Assembly (NCBI GenBank): GCA_921293015.1
Contig: OV121082.1
Span: forward strand, 20,439,748-20,503,747
Reading direction: 5' to 3'
Origin: Phorcus lineatus
Lineage: Eukaryota; Mollusca; Gastropoda; Trochida; Trochidae
DNA length: 64,000 nucleotides
The translations under genes were made by a program, and so were the position numbers. The notes under the pieces were generated by a model, which made no database searches, was not told the origin of the DNA, and saw only the letters and a program-made list of their open reading frames with translations. The first letter of the stretch is position 1; each line of letters opens with the position of its first letter. Shown here piece by piece: positions 50,901-63,130 of the stretch.

Positions 50901-51715
50901 TAGAATAATAAACTACTTCTATTCTAATACAGAAAAAAACAAAACCGTGTAACAATAATTCGACAAAAGATTGACTTGATCAAACAAATTCTTTTATTCT
51001 GAAGAACAGACATTGTTTAGGTCTTGATCATTTCCGCCGCTATTTTTGTATAAAAATTCTGCAATAAACAAATTATATCAATTAAGAATGAAGCAGAAGT
51101 GATTTGATACCGTTAAAGGTGAATACTTGAAATATCCTGTATATGTACAATAATGCAATAACAATTGTAAATCATCAATTTAAGATCTATAATAACTATA
51201 AGTCTAAAGTTTTATTTTTTTCAAAATTATAATTCATTTGCAACCATCATTGGGGAAGAAGACTATTAAAGAGTATGCGTTTATGGTACATCTGTGTTTT
51301 AAACTTTTCAGTTATTTTTGCTAGATGCTAGATTGCAATTATTTCATAACACTTCCACTTCTTTCAACGCCTTGCAACCCCACACTTATTATCTAAGATA
51401 GACACTTACGCAAGAGATTATTTGCTTATCATTTCAGAACACATCTGGTCATCTCTTTATGACTATCAATGATGGTATGTATTAATCATGCTGTGACAAT
51501 ATGATATTATTTGTCAGTACGTTGATAACTTTTATATATAGTTCACATAAACTATATTTATCGATTTATGTATTTGATATAGACTACTAACAAGTCTTAA
51601 TCTTCTAAATGTGACATGTGTGTTTCCATTAATATCTGGGTAAATAAGTACTTACATAACTTGAATAAGGATGGTTTTGCTCTTCATCAACAACTTTCTG
51701 ATTACACAGATGACC

Positions 51716-51868
51716 GCAACTGAGGAGTGATTATTAGTCTTCACTCTACACTTTTTAATTATTTGCAGTCAGCATGGAATACCTGTGAACCTTTAATCTG
51801 CCTGGCATGATAAACATCACCCCAAGAGCGACGATGATGTATCACATTCTAAACAGAGTAACACCCCT
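51716..51868 (-). repeat. CTTCAAGTGAT-core dispersed repeat, copy 7
   Basis: The tandem-copy-2 equivalent of 40862-41012 and a reverse-complement match to 16152-16262. Confidence 0.75.
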
Positions 51869-54663
51869 CCTCCCTCTCTACACACTCGCACACACATGAT
51901 ACAAAGAGACTTATTCCATTTATCATGAAAAATATGACCATGTATTAAATGCGAAATGTAACTTACAGGTAATAGAAGGATATTGGGTAGTTTTTACGGC
52001 TATTGACATGAATTCTTTATTGACCTTATTATTTCATGTTAAGAGGTGTTTGAGGGTGTGCAGTGTCCGAATTGGTTCTCGAGCATACCTTAAAATCTGT
52101 ATGATTTTGCAACTAAAACTATAGTATTAATGTTACCTTTATGGCGTTGAAGTGCATTAAGGGGCTAATACTCCTGGTTTTAATATTTTGACCATGTTAC
52201 CAAACCGGTACAAATTTCATGACTGTTTTTGTTTAACTCGAGCTTTATATGAAAACTATCCAACTTTGAAACTTTTTATTTGGTATTTATAGATCTATTT
52301 TTTAGGGTTGTCAAACTAAGGTGCTCTCAAAACATCTTAAACCACCCGTCTGTTATCTGACGTCACAAAGGCAAACCGTTTTAATGTCACAATGTATGAG
52401 TCAATGTCACCGTGGTCTTGGGCTAGTTTTAATTTATTTCATGGGGTTTAACGATATTTTCTATGACCTTGCGAATATTTATTTCGGTGTAAAAATTAAG
52501 CAAGATCTCGCTGATATGAATGTCACTGTTTGGTATTACCTATACCCTGTAAGACGTTGTAGAGATGAAGGAAGACATTCTAGTCATGGACCAAGTGATG
52601 GATAGACATCTTGTTTTTGTGTTATTGAGTGCGGCTTATGAAATACAAACTTGATTGTTAGCAGCTAATTAAAGCATCGATAGTGAAGGGATGCATTAAT
52701 TGCAAATTTATCTTATAGAGGGGAAGGAAATTCAAGTCATGGAGCCTAATGGTTGATAGACAACTAGTTTTGAAGGAGATTTTTCCTACTACACAAAATT
52801 CGATAATGACTTTGACTTTTCATTCAAAATGTTTATTATTGTAACTTCTTTCAAAACTTATAACTGTTCTGTCTTTAACTTCTGCTAATTCATATTCTTA
52901 AAGAAAATATCACAAACCATATGTTTTGGGGATTTTTCAATTCTAGGAGACATACGTCATATACTTTGGTTTGAATGTTTTTTTGCAGACATCAAAACGT
53001 ACTTTTTAAATGAGCGAAAGCAATTTTTCTTTCATTGAGAAAATCTATGATTGATCCCCAGCGGTATGCTTGATTCATACGTAGGAAATGATCCAATTGC
53101 TGTTCATTGCTATGATTTAATGCTTTACGTGTCTCTCCAGAAAGGTGGGATGACTATTTGCATAAATGTACATATCACTATGAACAAATGTAATAAAGTT
53201 TCAAAACTTAAAGAAATAATTGATTTTTTTTTACATGAAATCATGTGTATTCTGAAAACCCAACACACTCAAATTTCCGGGTATCAATTTGGTTTTAAAG
53301 TTATTTTTGGCTTTCGAGGACAAGTTATTTTTTTAGAAAAATGTTAACAATCTTGTCATCTAATATAAACATATAATCCGTTTTACTTCTTGAATTTCGC
53401 TTAGTCTTTAAGTTCGTAAAAGGGGATTGACCACCATAATACAAGGCCTACAAAGAAAACTAGGAAAACAATTTTATTTTTACAAAATATCTAATTCTGA
53501 ACGTGTTCTGTATGGTCAATGATAAATGGTCTGATCAGTTAGATAATTAGCTACATGTATATTAAGGATCATATCCCCCTCTCCTCCAATACCAAATCAT
53601 AAATCTGGCTTGTTTATTCCATTCAGAATACAATGCGAATAGCATTGACTTTACTTACACGTCAAAAAAAGCAAAGCAAAGGCTGTTTAACTCAGTGGCG
53701 AAAGAAAATATAAACCTGTTTTTCCAGTGAAATTAGGAAATAATGAAGATGGTATACCTACCTCAATTCCCCTGAGAGCAAACATCCTCCACACTGTAAT
53801 CCCTATGGATCATACATCACCTTATAGCCAGGGGATCATATGTCCACCAGGTTTATATATCCAGCTCTAAACAGCTCTCCATTGAAGTTCCTAAGGATCT
53901 TTCATCTGCTCAACTCCCAAAGGAGTATACTTTAAACCTTATGAAGTCTGCGACGATCATACATCCCATTTAGCAAGTTATTGAAAAACTTTATGACAAA
54001 TGTAATATCAACTTATGTATGTAAATTTACATAGTCATTTGGCAATATGTTCCAACATTTGAAAAACCTTTTTAACATTAAGGAGTACTTTAATTTGCCA
54101 TTAACAATCTATCATGAAAACACTTTGTTAATCAGTATATCTTAGGTACAGAAGAAATGTGTATTTAGAGGTAAACACATAGGTAACATAAGACAATCTA
54201 ATTTCAGATCTATACAGATGAAAAAATTACATTGAGCTTCTCTCTAGATTTAATTTAGGTAATAGGTAGGTAATAGTTCTGAAGACATATTTCTGAAGGA
54301 AACAAAGGCAGGTATCCACTAAAAACATCTTCACTGTTACATGAGAAAATTTGTTTTTCCAATCCTAATTTTGATTCTAAAAGATTTAGACATATTAATG
54401 GATGCACAAACACATTCTATTTTCTTATGTTGAATTGTTAATTCCGGAAGGAAGTATGTTCAAATTATCATAAAAAATACTTAGCTCTAAAGATAATGTC
54501 GCTGAGTTATTCATGTACACGGGTGATTGAATATTAAATTATTTACTACGGCTTATGTTTCAAAGTAAAATTTGAAACTAGATTACTGTAACAAATAAAT
54601 TCATGATTATGCTCAACTAGTTTTGTCTTTGGGCTATGAGTAGTGAAGTGTCTATAATAATAA

Positions 54664-54774
54664 GACAGAGGTGAAGTGAGTTTGGGTTGAACGCTGCTTT
54701 CAAGAGTATTTCACTTATTACGCGGCTATTTGTATTATAAGCCTGCAACACCATCGTGGCTATGCATTGCTGTG
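54664..54774 (-). mobile_element. SINE 3' fragment in tandem copy 2
   Basis: Equivalent to 43830-43930 with a 10-nt insertion (tcacttatta) in the middle. Confidence 0.7.
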
Positions 54775-55064
54775 AAACCTGCGAGCATAGGCTTAAGGAA
54801 ACAGAAGATGCAGGGATTGTTAAATTCCATGTTTATTGTGTTGACCATCGACCAATGTATCCATATTACCAGCGATGATAAAAATGTTCCTGTTTGCACA
54901 TTTCATTTGTAATAATGAACTAAAGTTTCTTTGTTTAAGAAAAAACAGTTAACTCTTTTAATAAATGAAACTGACAAATTTGATTGAATAATCGATTAAA
55001 ACGATTATTACCAACCTAGCTGAAGAGACCATCTTAAGAGTTTTAATTGAATATGAATGTTGAA

Positions 55065-55400
55065 AATAATAATAATCAATTTTTATAGAGTTTCAGCTAG
55101 ACTGTTCACAGGCGCTTTACAATCAGGAAAGGCTATTGGTAAGAGAGGTTGAAAAGATGAGGGTTTTTTTAAAACTTGTACTGAGGGTGATATCTTTATG
55201 CAGTCTGGCAGTGAATTCCATAGCTTTGGGGCAGCATGTCGGAACATCCTCTCTCGTCTGACAGTGTTTTGGTTCTCGGTATGTCGAGAAGATCGAGATT
55301 GTTTGAGCGTACAGCTCCTGAGGACTTGCGGAATTTAAGCAGATCTTGAATTATATGTGAGCAGTCTGTGTTTTCAGACAAATATATGTTAGTGTAAGAA
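55065..55400 (-). pseudogene. CR1/L2-like LINE 3' end relic in tandem copy 2
   Basis: A fuller version of 44220-44490. The minus strand reads IIQDLLKFRKSSGAVRSNN, LDLLDIPRTKTLSDER, then, after a frameshift, MFRHAAPKLWNSLPD. This is the qxLL.(y)rPsraLRSs..LL.vPrt...(D)R.F..aaPrLWNsLP block at the end of CR1/L2-like LINE proteins. The 3' end has an ATT-repeat tail (55065-55075). It shows that copy 1 lost about 150 nt from this element. Confidence 0.82.
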
Positions 55401-55743
55401 TAACATGTATGGAAAATACTCTGGACACTATTTGACCATTATGAGCATAAATGAGAAACATCATGTGTGTGCATAAGTTGATTATATACTTGTTCTTAAG
55501 AGAGAATAAGTTTAAGATGTTGTATGAAGAATTGTCGTTTTTTTTTTGTCATCTTAGGTTTATAGCACTAATGATTAATTATCTACAAGGATGTTAAGCT
55601 CCTAAGTGCAACAATACCTAAAGAGGTACAATTATAAATATACATTAAAACTCTATCAATAGCTTCTTCCCTTTTCAGCAGTAGTTTCCTTCATCTGTTT
55701 CAACACTTCGAAACATAATTCTGTTTGTGCAGGATAGACATTC

Positions 55744-55930
55744 ATGTTAAATGAATATATCCACTCCATTTACGCAAGTACCTTCCAGTTCATAAACTGC
55801 GTCTTTATACATATATGATCCTATCAATGAATTTTAATTGTCATGTAAGATGAATATATCCTCGCCATTTATAAAAACACCCAACCTACTTTCAAATTCA
55901 TAGATTTTGTCTTCACTTATCAGTGACTCC
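55744..55930 (+). repeat. Diverged tandem repeat of about 100 nt
   Basis: Two successive units share atgtNaNatgaatatatcc, ccatttaNNNaa, cNacctNctttccaNttcata and a gtctt end. They lie directly after the end of tandem copy 2. Confidence 0.5.
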
Positions 55931-55974
55931 AACAGTAGGTAAATAACGAGCTTAAATAACAATACTTATCTCTC

Positions 55975-56065
55975 ACACGCAAATGACCACAAATGAGAAC
56001 CGCTCACTTGTATTCACTTTCACTTTGGAATAAGGAATGTAAACCTTCAACCTGTCAGCGACAAG
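55975..56065 (-). repeat. CTTCAAGTGAT-core dispersed repeat, copy 8
   Basis: Reverse-complement partner of 11186-11340. Shared text includes tatctctcacacNcaaatga, ccacaaatgagaac, ggaataaggaatgtaaacct and cctgNcagcg. It lies at the mirrored position expected from the inverted duplication. Confidence 0.7.
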
Positions 56066-56881
56066 GATAAAAATTATTATAAACAGCAAAGTTTGTAGCA
56101 TTTTATTAACATATTCTGTTAGTCATAATGAACACAACAAAGGCAATAACATTGTGTAGGTACTCACATTTTTATATTGTAAATATGAAGATCATTTTTG
56201 ATATAAGGGACTTTGTTCATCTATCAAGAAACATTTAAAACAATAAAAACCATCAAAAACTTTGTTGTGGGTTTAACAGTTAAATGTGTGTTATTTTAGC
56301 ATTGATTACTAATGACATCACCAGCTCTGTGTAAAGTGTTGGCATTAAATATAAACAAGGTGCAACAAATGCAACAAGAAGTGATAAGTTTATGACAGTG
56401 ATCTCTTACATGAACAAATTTTATGTAAATGTAACGATATGTTAGGTTTTCATGTAATTTGCATGGGTAATCTTTGTTATGATGGAGGGTGTTTCCGTCA
56501 AAAATATACTTAATATACTTATATATTTAATGCTCAAAACACAAACCTTATGCTGTTTGAGATTCATATACTATCTTTGATGTATGATTGCTCCTTTCAT
56601 ATATGGTCTCGCTTTAAAAAAGGACATTCTTGTCTTTAAAATGTCAAATGTCAAAATGAGCAATGTTTGAGTTGAGCTCAATGAACTGTTTCAAGTCAAG
56701 CAAATGAGATCTATGTGTATTCGTCTTCAAGCAATCTTAAAATGGTGAGATGAATATGACTAACAAGGATTATATAATATGATATTGTCGCCTATGATGC
56801 TGCTTTTGTCACTTTTCAACTTATTCTTATGAACGAAGGATAAGGCATAATGGTAAGGTCAATGGTAACATCTTATCATCC

Positions 56882-57272
56882 TAATAATAATAATAATAAT
56901 AATTAGGGTATTTATATAGCGCAGATATCCACACAGATTGCATGCTCAATGCGCTCCCTGCATTATTACCCTGGTCTAACCCAAGCAGCCGATTAAGCGC
57001 TTAAAGGTCATCTCCAACACCATCTACACCAGGTACCCAATTAGTACTGCTGGGTGAACAGAAGCACATTTTGAATAAAGTCCCTTGCTTAAGGAGACAC
57101 CACAAGTTTTTCAGCTCGTGTCTCAGTGTGGGGCAGGGAATAACCCTTGAACTCTCAGTTAATACAGCAACAATCGGGTAACCCACCCATCCGGCGAGCC
57201 ACGCCAGATGTTGCTGAACTTCACTGATAGCGGTCAACTGAGCTACGCACAGGACCACGTGCCACCACGACG
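56882..57272 (-). mobile_element. tRNA-type SINE, near-full-length
   Basis: On the minus strand the element starts near 57272 with a tRNA-like head. An A-box-like TAGCTCAGTTG lies at 57245-57235, and a weaker B-box-like GAGTTCAAGGGTTATTCCC at about 57154-57136. The body contains the acctggtgtagatg and ttgcttaaggagacac-type block. The 3' end reads gcgctatataaataccctaa and then a run of TTA units (56904-56882). The gcgctatataaa end plus TTA tail resembles the 3' end of L2-like LINEs, suggesting mobilisation by such a LINE. An 85-codon ORF here is a by-product. A truncated copy lies at 22228-22433. Confidence 0.85.
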
Positions 57273-60200
57273 TGGTACAAAAGACGTCGAGCGTTCATTA
57301 GAATGAAAATTACGCATATGTTACAAACATTCATTTGAACACAAAAGCGCGCCTGTATTTATGAAAAAAAACCCGTACATCTATTTGTAGCATACCAGGA
57401 ATTAACATGGAACATTATTAAAAGTAATGTTTATTTACTGTTTTACTTAATATGTTGAACACCATTACCACGAGGTAATTATCTGTTATGTACGTCCATC
57501 TGAGAATTCCTGTTCACATGGTTTTCCATAAGTAGAAAAGTAATTCTCATGCGCAATAGCTCGGAACTTTTAAGTAGATGAAATAGTGATCACAAATTGT
57601 TTGGCTTGCATATGAACGCGTGAACACCATCACATATATTTTTTATGTTGACTTCTCATAATAATACATATCAAATATTTCCAAGATATGCGACGTTGCG
57701 AATAATGCTTAAGATATTTGTTTGTTTTAAGAGTTTGCAGTTAATCTTTATTGCAGTAAAGACGTTGGCTGTAAATTAGCCTGAAATTCCTTTGACTCAT
57801 CACTTGTCCAAATTCTACAGGATTTCTTTGGAATTTGCAGATCTTTTTGAACAGACAACAATATAAACCATTCGGGGATAAGTTCTTATATCACAGGAGG
57901 CACGTAGAACACGTTGGTCGGAATATGAAAACGTTTCAAGAAGGTAATAACACGTCCTACTGAAGGAGCTAAGCTATTTTCTGCCATAAAGAAAATTATA
58001 TTTCCCAGACCATTTTTCTTCATTTCAATACAGGACGTGACAGCTATTCTAATTGCATTACGTGACTGAATATAAATGCATTAACACGTTATCACTTTCA
58101 TACATAACAAGATTTCCAACAAAATCTTTGAATGGCATTTTGAAAGATTTTCTGGATAAAAACTTCTTTATTGTGAGAGTCATGACGTTTTAAAGCATAT
58201 ACTTATCCTTCATCTTGTGTTCCTTAAGTTTTCCAATATGTTATACATGTATACAATTATAGCGTAAAAGACATATTCTGTCATGACCCCAAGGTGGATT
58301 ATCTTCTTAGGAACAATTGATAATACATGCATATGTCATAGTAAATAAATAGAGATTTTTACCTGAATAAGTGTGTCATATTACTTTTACGAAACGAGTT
58401 TTACTCGATTGAGAGCGAGGGTTGTACAACAATTTGCGCGAGATTTGTAAAAGTCGGTGGTGTCTGAAATGTCACATATTTGAATGGACATATAGATACA
58501 TTGCAAAAGCTGTCATTTACATTTCATTAGCTTTTTTTAACAGTTTAACAAAGCAGTTTCAAACTTTTGACAATTGATTAAAAAACCTACCAATGTGTTG
58601 AAATATTTGTTTTAGGTGGTCCCTCAGCCATCCTTGGCTTGAACGTAAGATAAGCATTAATTCTCTTTAGGACTGACGTATAATGAACACCTCCTGGGTA
58701 GGATGATGTGACTTCTAGTCTAATAGTGTGAGTTTATACATGTTCATTCATATCAAACATGTGTTCAACTCTATGTGACTTCACCTGCACACCAAATACA
58801 ATATTTCAAACAAATAAGCTTCGAAGCAGAATCATCTCTTTACTTTTACATTCTATTGCTAGTGTGCCTTGCTATGCTTGCTATGTTTACTTTTCATTGT
58901 GGCAACGTTTGCATAACGTTTATTTTTCATTTTTGTCTCGATAATTTTGATTGACATTATAATCCTTTATGACCAACTCAATCATTCATAAATGTCTCAT
59001 TCCAAAGATAATACAACTGTAATTATTCAATAATTATTCATGTTTGTTTTATTTCATCGTAAATGCCGACCAATTATAAAATTGCTAATAAATCGCGGAA
59101 CTTGAAGGTCGGTTTCTAAAATAACGATACAATAATGGCTCATAATAGTGGTCGTTCATTCACATAGTTATTTGATCCATAGAACGATAAGTTATTCAAA
59201 AGGCTAAACACAGTTTTATTGGCCTCTTGTTGGTTTCATATGGCTAAATAGAAAAGTATGAAACCCCGTCCGGATAATTATATGTTCTTATCAATCGAGA
59301 GTTTAGAACAATTCGCAAGACAGACCTGCTTTTGCCAGAAATGTAAAAATACCTGATTTGCAAATAAGCCCTTGATTTCTGGTATCTGAAAAGCTTTGGG
59401 ATGCTCAACTCTTTGGCAGACAGAAGGATAAGAATCTTCTTATGTCTGATAGGTAAAGAAGAAGCCTTGTCATTTTGTTTTGATAAATTCAATATGCATT
59501 CACTTTGTGTAAGTATAAAAATAAGAAAACAAATGAACACCAGGATTTTTGCAATAACATATTGTTTATTGTGTAACTCACAACGTTTGGATTATATGCC
59601 TTCTCCCAACTGACTTCCTTGCTTACTCAGGTGGGAAGTGGGGGGATAAAAAAGGGGACATTCCCGACATCCCACCTGATGACAAAATAAGCTTATACTC
59701 TGAAACGTGGGGAATTTAACAATAAAGCAGCTGTTTTTCATAAAATTATTTTGTACTTATGAATACCACTTCTTAAAGCGTTTCAAAGACTCAACGAGCA
59801 GATTACTTTTTAACAGGTACACACGTACGTAACACAAGTGTTCAACTGTTCCTTATTAATGTTTGGCATTGTACCATTGGCAAATGGAACTAAATTCTTC
59901 TCTTTGCAGAAGAAACCGAAAAGTAAATCCCTCCTTTTAAACAACGAGAACTAAAACAGCTGGCAATCTTTATAATCAAAGGTTTGTAGTTTTCGGATCT
60001 GACGTAGAACTAAGTCATATGTGAGGAAGTAATGTTTTACAGCTTAAAGGACTAGAGGTGATTGGATGAATTAAGGGAACGGTTTGATGTACCCGCCTAC
60101 ACCATGTGTTAATGTTACACCACTGTACAATAATTTCTACTTCTGTATCCGTTATTCGTCAAGCAAAAATCTCTCTTGTATATAAGGCATAAACGCGTCT

Positions 60201-60755
60201 GACCAGAATAAGAAATATCTAATTTTTTAATTTGGTTTTTGAGTTCGAATGCATTTTTATCAAATTTAATAGATCATTAAAATAAGGATAGAAATACATG
60301 TGCCAATAACTAAAATAAGAATGTACTCTACAGTGTAAAGCATTGTGATAGGGCAATGTTACTGGATTCAGCAGGATTCATGCACGCATGTTGAGGTAAT
60401 CTTCATTTTTGACAACCAGATTATCTGATTGTATCTAATTTAAGTCGTAAAGTGCACGTTATATTATTTTAAATGGAAATTACTAGCTGATAATTAAGAA
60501 ATAAATGGGGTAACACTTATAAATGCTATTCATGTCAGTATAATGCTTTCTAATTGTGTTATTAACATAATGAGTTCGTTATTAAACGGAAAAAGAAAAA
60601 AAAAACAGATATACATTCTTTCAATGAGACTTTCTCTTCGCTCATGGCCAGTTAACAACACACAATTTTTCTGTTTAATTATGGACTATGTAGAACTTAT
60701 GTATTGTGTAGAATGATCGTTTTGATTTGGCAGTAGCACGTTTGTTTAAAAAACT
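57273..60755. other. Outer part of right inverted arm, no gene seen
   Basis: It aligns in reverse complement with 6.2-9.6 kb, with the best preserved text near 57800-57930 and 60340-60420. It contains a 98-codon minus ORF and an overlapping 70-codon plus ORF (59244-59613), neither matching a family. Confidence 0.55.
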
Positions 60756-61890
60756 GTCCTTAAATTGTTTATAATATTTATTTAAAATTCAACGATCGGA
60801 CGGCCACAAAGGAGACTGGTCATTGTCAACATCTGTATAAGTCTAAGATATTATGTATTGCTTTCAGTAACAGTTTATAGACTAAGAATTTCATATTTTA
60901 GTTTGACAATGTAAGATTATCTAATGTATTACAGTGTATGAGTCAAATCTGAAAGGAGTTTAAAGTATATTTTATGATTACGTGGGGAAGTTCCTAGTCT
61001 AAGCTCTTCAGTTATACTAAATATTACAAATTTGGGACACCAAATTACAACAATCTAATACATGATTTAAGTTTTAGAATAATTTCACATTTTGTTCAAT
61101 CAACCTAGCCACTAGATAATGAATGAGAAAAGAGTACGTTTAGACAACATGAACTTATCGGGCATCTACATCTATTGGTGGCCATTCATGACTGATTGCT
61201 GGTCGTCATGAATGGCACAGTGTCAAGCTCATGTCCAGTGACATCCCACGCTGTCAGATTAACATCCCCGCTGTGTTCATTCCTTGATGAAAAAGGTTTA
61301 AGTACACATTGGAAGTTTGGTTACACGAGGTTTCTGCGCTGAATTTCAATCCCGTAATTTTTTTGTTCTTGAAAGCGATGTATCAGTAGTATTTCTTAAC
61401 TTTAATTTATATTAGATTGATCTCAAACTCTGTCAATATTCATACTAATTTTTCTTCGTAGTAACTGATCGTTGGAAAATTCACATGTTCACTTTGTTTA
61501 ATTTCAACATTGTTTATAGATATTGTTATTATACAACAAAGAATGCCTTTGCTGAAATACATCGTTTTAGTCGTTTGGTGGTGTGTACATTGATTTCGAT
61601 TGTAACTTGTTGTTTTATACTGTCAAAATTGCAGAAAAGAATACTTTTTAATATGTTTCTCTTTGTTGTCTAATGCGGCAAAACCTAATTTCAATATTTC
61701 ATCAAATGAACGTTTAAATAATTTTAATCATTTTATGTTCAATGGCTCCAAGTCGATACTCAGTCAGTCAGTTAGTCAAGTTAATGAACATATGATTACA
61801 TTTCTATGCAGGTACGAACACTATATACCCAAAGGAGTCAAAAACATATTTCATTGACAGATTTCTTATATCAATATGAATATTATTGAG
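60756..61890. other. Gene-free flank beyond the right arm
   Basis: No homology to the GPCR side of the left arm was seen. It contains a perfect 12-bp hairpin (61181-61192 with 61205-61216, GCCATTCATGAC) with a 12-nt loop. Small ORFs at 61485-61857 are not recognised. Confidence 0.5.
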
Positions 61891-61936
61891 ATTACTTGAA
61901 TTCCAAATTGGGACGCGTCCCTTCTTAAGATGGGAG
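61870..61936. repeat. Composite palindrome array remnant, copy 3
   Basis: It starts with atatgaatattatt, as in copy 2. It then jumps to half of the CCCAACTTGG unit (ttgaattccaaattgggac) and one degenerate CATCTTAAGATG unit (cgcgtcccttcttaagatgg). Most of the array has been lost. Confidence 0.8.
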
Positions 61937-62446
61937 AGAATTCTAAGTTTTCTAAGCTTTGTATCTTAACTGAAAAGCTCTTAGACCACTAAGGAACTGT
62001 CTGCAATTTGGCAAAGTTTTGTTAGTCAGTACCATTGCAATATTTGGCAGATTAAAACATTGCTTGCAAATGGTACCAAAAAGAAAAAGAGTGGAATGGA
62101 ATCTCCACATCTGTATCACTCTGTCATAATTTTAAGTTACTTGTTGTGACGTCACAAACACTTAATACCTCATACAAATGAGTATATAAAAAATTAGAAA
62201 TAAACTCTTTTAGATAGTTTTATATGTAGCTGTTGATTTACGACACTGATTAAACATCCTCAATTTGTTGAAAGAAAAATAAAGGCTGTTGTATATCAAA
62301 TTTGAATTTGAAGAATTTGCTTGTAATCTATCAGGATATGGTATAATATATCATTGTACAAAAGCTAAAAACCTCAGTTTGCGATTATAAACAGACAATT
62401 TTTTAAAAATATATCAGGTGATTATACAGAAAAACTCAATTATGAA

Positions 62447-62615
62447 AAATGCAGACAGGATAGTTATGATTGACAGTGCAAAGGGTATACCTTCATCAAG
62501 GTTATTATGGTTTCATATTGACACACCAGGCCCTTTATGACATTAAGTAAACACATTCGGGAGGTCGGCTATGCTCTGTCAGAGTTTGTCCTCTGGGAAA
62601 CCAACATTTCATGAG
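62447..62615 (+). repeat. 28.5-kb repeat family, copy 3
   Basis: A direct-orientation match to 28497-28690, close to identical over ttcgggaggtcggctatgct and the following gtcctctgggaaaccaacat. Confidence 0.85.
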
Positions 62616-62984
62616 TGAAGTATTATTGTAGTTGGTGTATGTATGTTCATATTTGATTGATTTCACATTTTAATCAAAATCAATTTTAGATAGTTTTTTC
62701 TCTGTTGAATCGGTTTGGGCCGATTGGATGCATGTACACACATTTTACTCGTAAGTGCAAAGAAAGGATCTGAACAGTTTAAAATTCACAAGCTGTAGCG
62801 CAGTCCCAAGATCACTTAATTGATAACTCACTCAGGAGGTCAAAGAAAATAGTAATTGCAAGCTTTACATATTTCGCGAAAACTTGTTTCCTTTTCCAAA
62901 AATACTAAAGATAATTTTGATAAAGCAAAGTGGACAGTGGAGAAATCTATTGAATTGTTGATGTTTCCTTAACAAAACTAAGTT

Positions 62985-63130
62985 GAGGATTTCCATATTC
63001 ATGGAACTAGACCCATGTTACTAAATTTATCAATATGGTTTGAATAATAATTCATTGTTGAAGAAGAGATACATTTTCACCATGATTTTGATCAAAACAA
63101 AATCACAACTTATGAATAACAATTATACAT
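62985..63130 (+). repeat. Direct repeat (pair with 29760-29960)
   Basis: See 29760-29960. The spacing to the 62447 block is shorter than in the first copy. Confidence 0.72.

Larger units (their letters stand above)
44768..55743 (+). repeat. Tandem duplication, copy 2
   Basis: A direct repeat of 34085-44764, offset about 10.68 kb at the start and about 10.98 kb at the end because of net insertions. Extra segments are about 45254-45651 (about 400 nt, absent from copy 1), a LINE 3' fragment (45749-45957) and part of a LINE relic retained near 55280-55430. It lacks about 220-270 nt corresponding to 36412-36636, and about 55 nt corresponding to 36730-36785. Both lost pieces have homologues in the left inverted arm, so these are deletions here. 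Whether the two copies lie in tandem on one chromosome or are merged haplotypes cannot be told from sequence alone. Confidence 0.95.
36520..60755 (-). repeat. Right arm of large degenerate inverted duplication
   Basis: This is the reverse-complement partner of 6225-23560, with block order mirrored throughout. It is longer than the left arm mainly because an 11-kb piece has been tandemly duplicated within it, so several left-arm blocks match twice here (for example near 38.3 and 49.2 kb). A SINE at 56882-57272 sits between two collinear anchor blocks and is absent from the left arm, whereas the left arm has its own extra 9.6-10.3 kb. I could not align the central 23.6-36.5 kb convincingly, apart from one short inverted pair (28.5/30.9 kb) that belongs to a dispersed family. 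Confidence 0.78.

Noticed and set aside
57136..57245. tRNA gene
   Set aside because: An A-box-like and a weak B-box-like sequence are present, but no cloverleaf can be drawn and the SINE body and TTA tail follow.
57001..57258. 85-codon minus-strand ORF
   Set aside because: It lies wholly within the tRNA-type SINE, whose head and tail are visible, so it is non-coding repeat.
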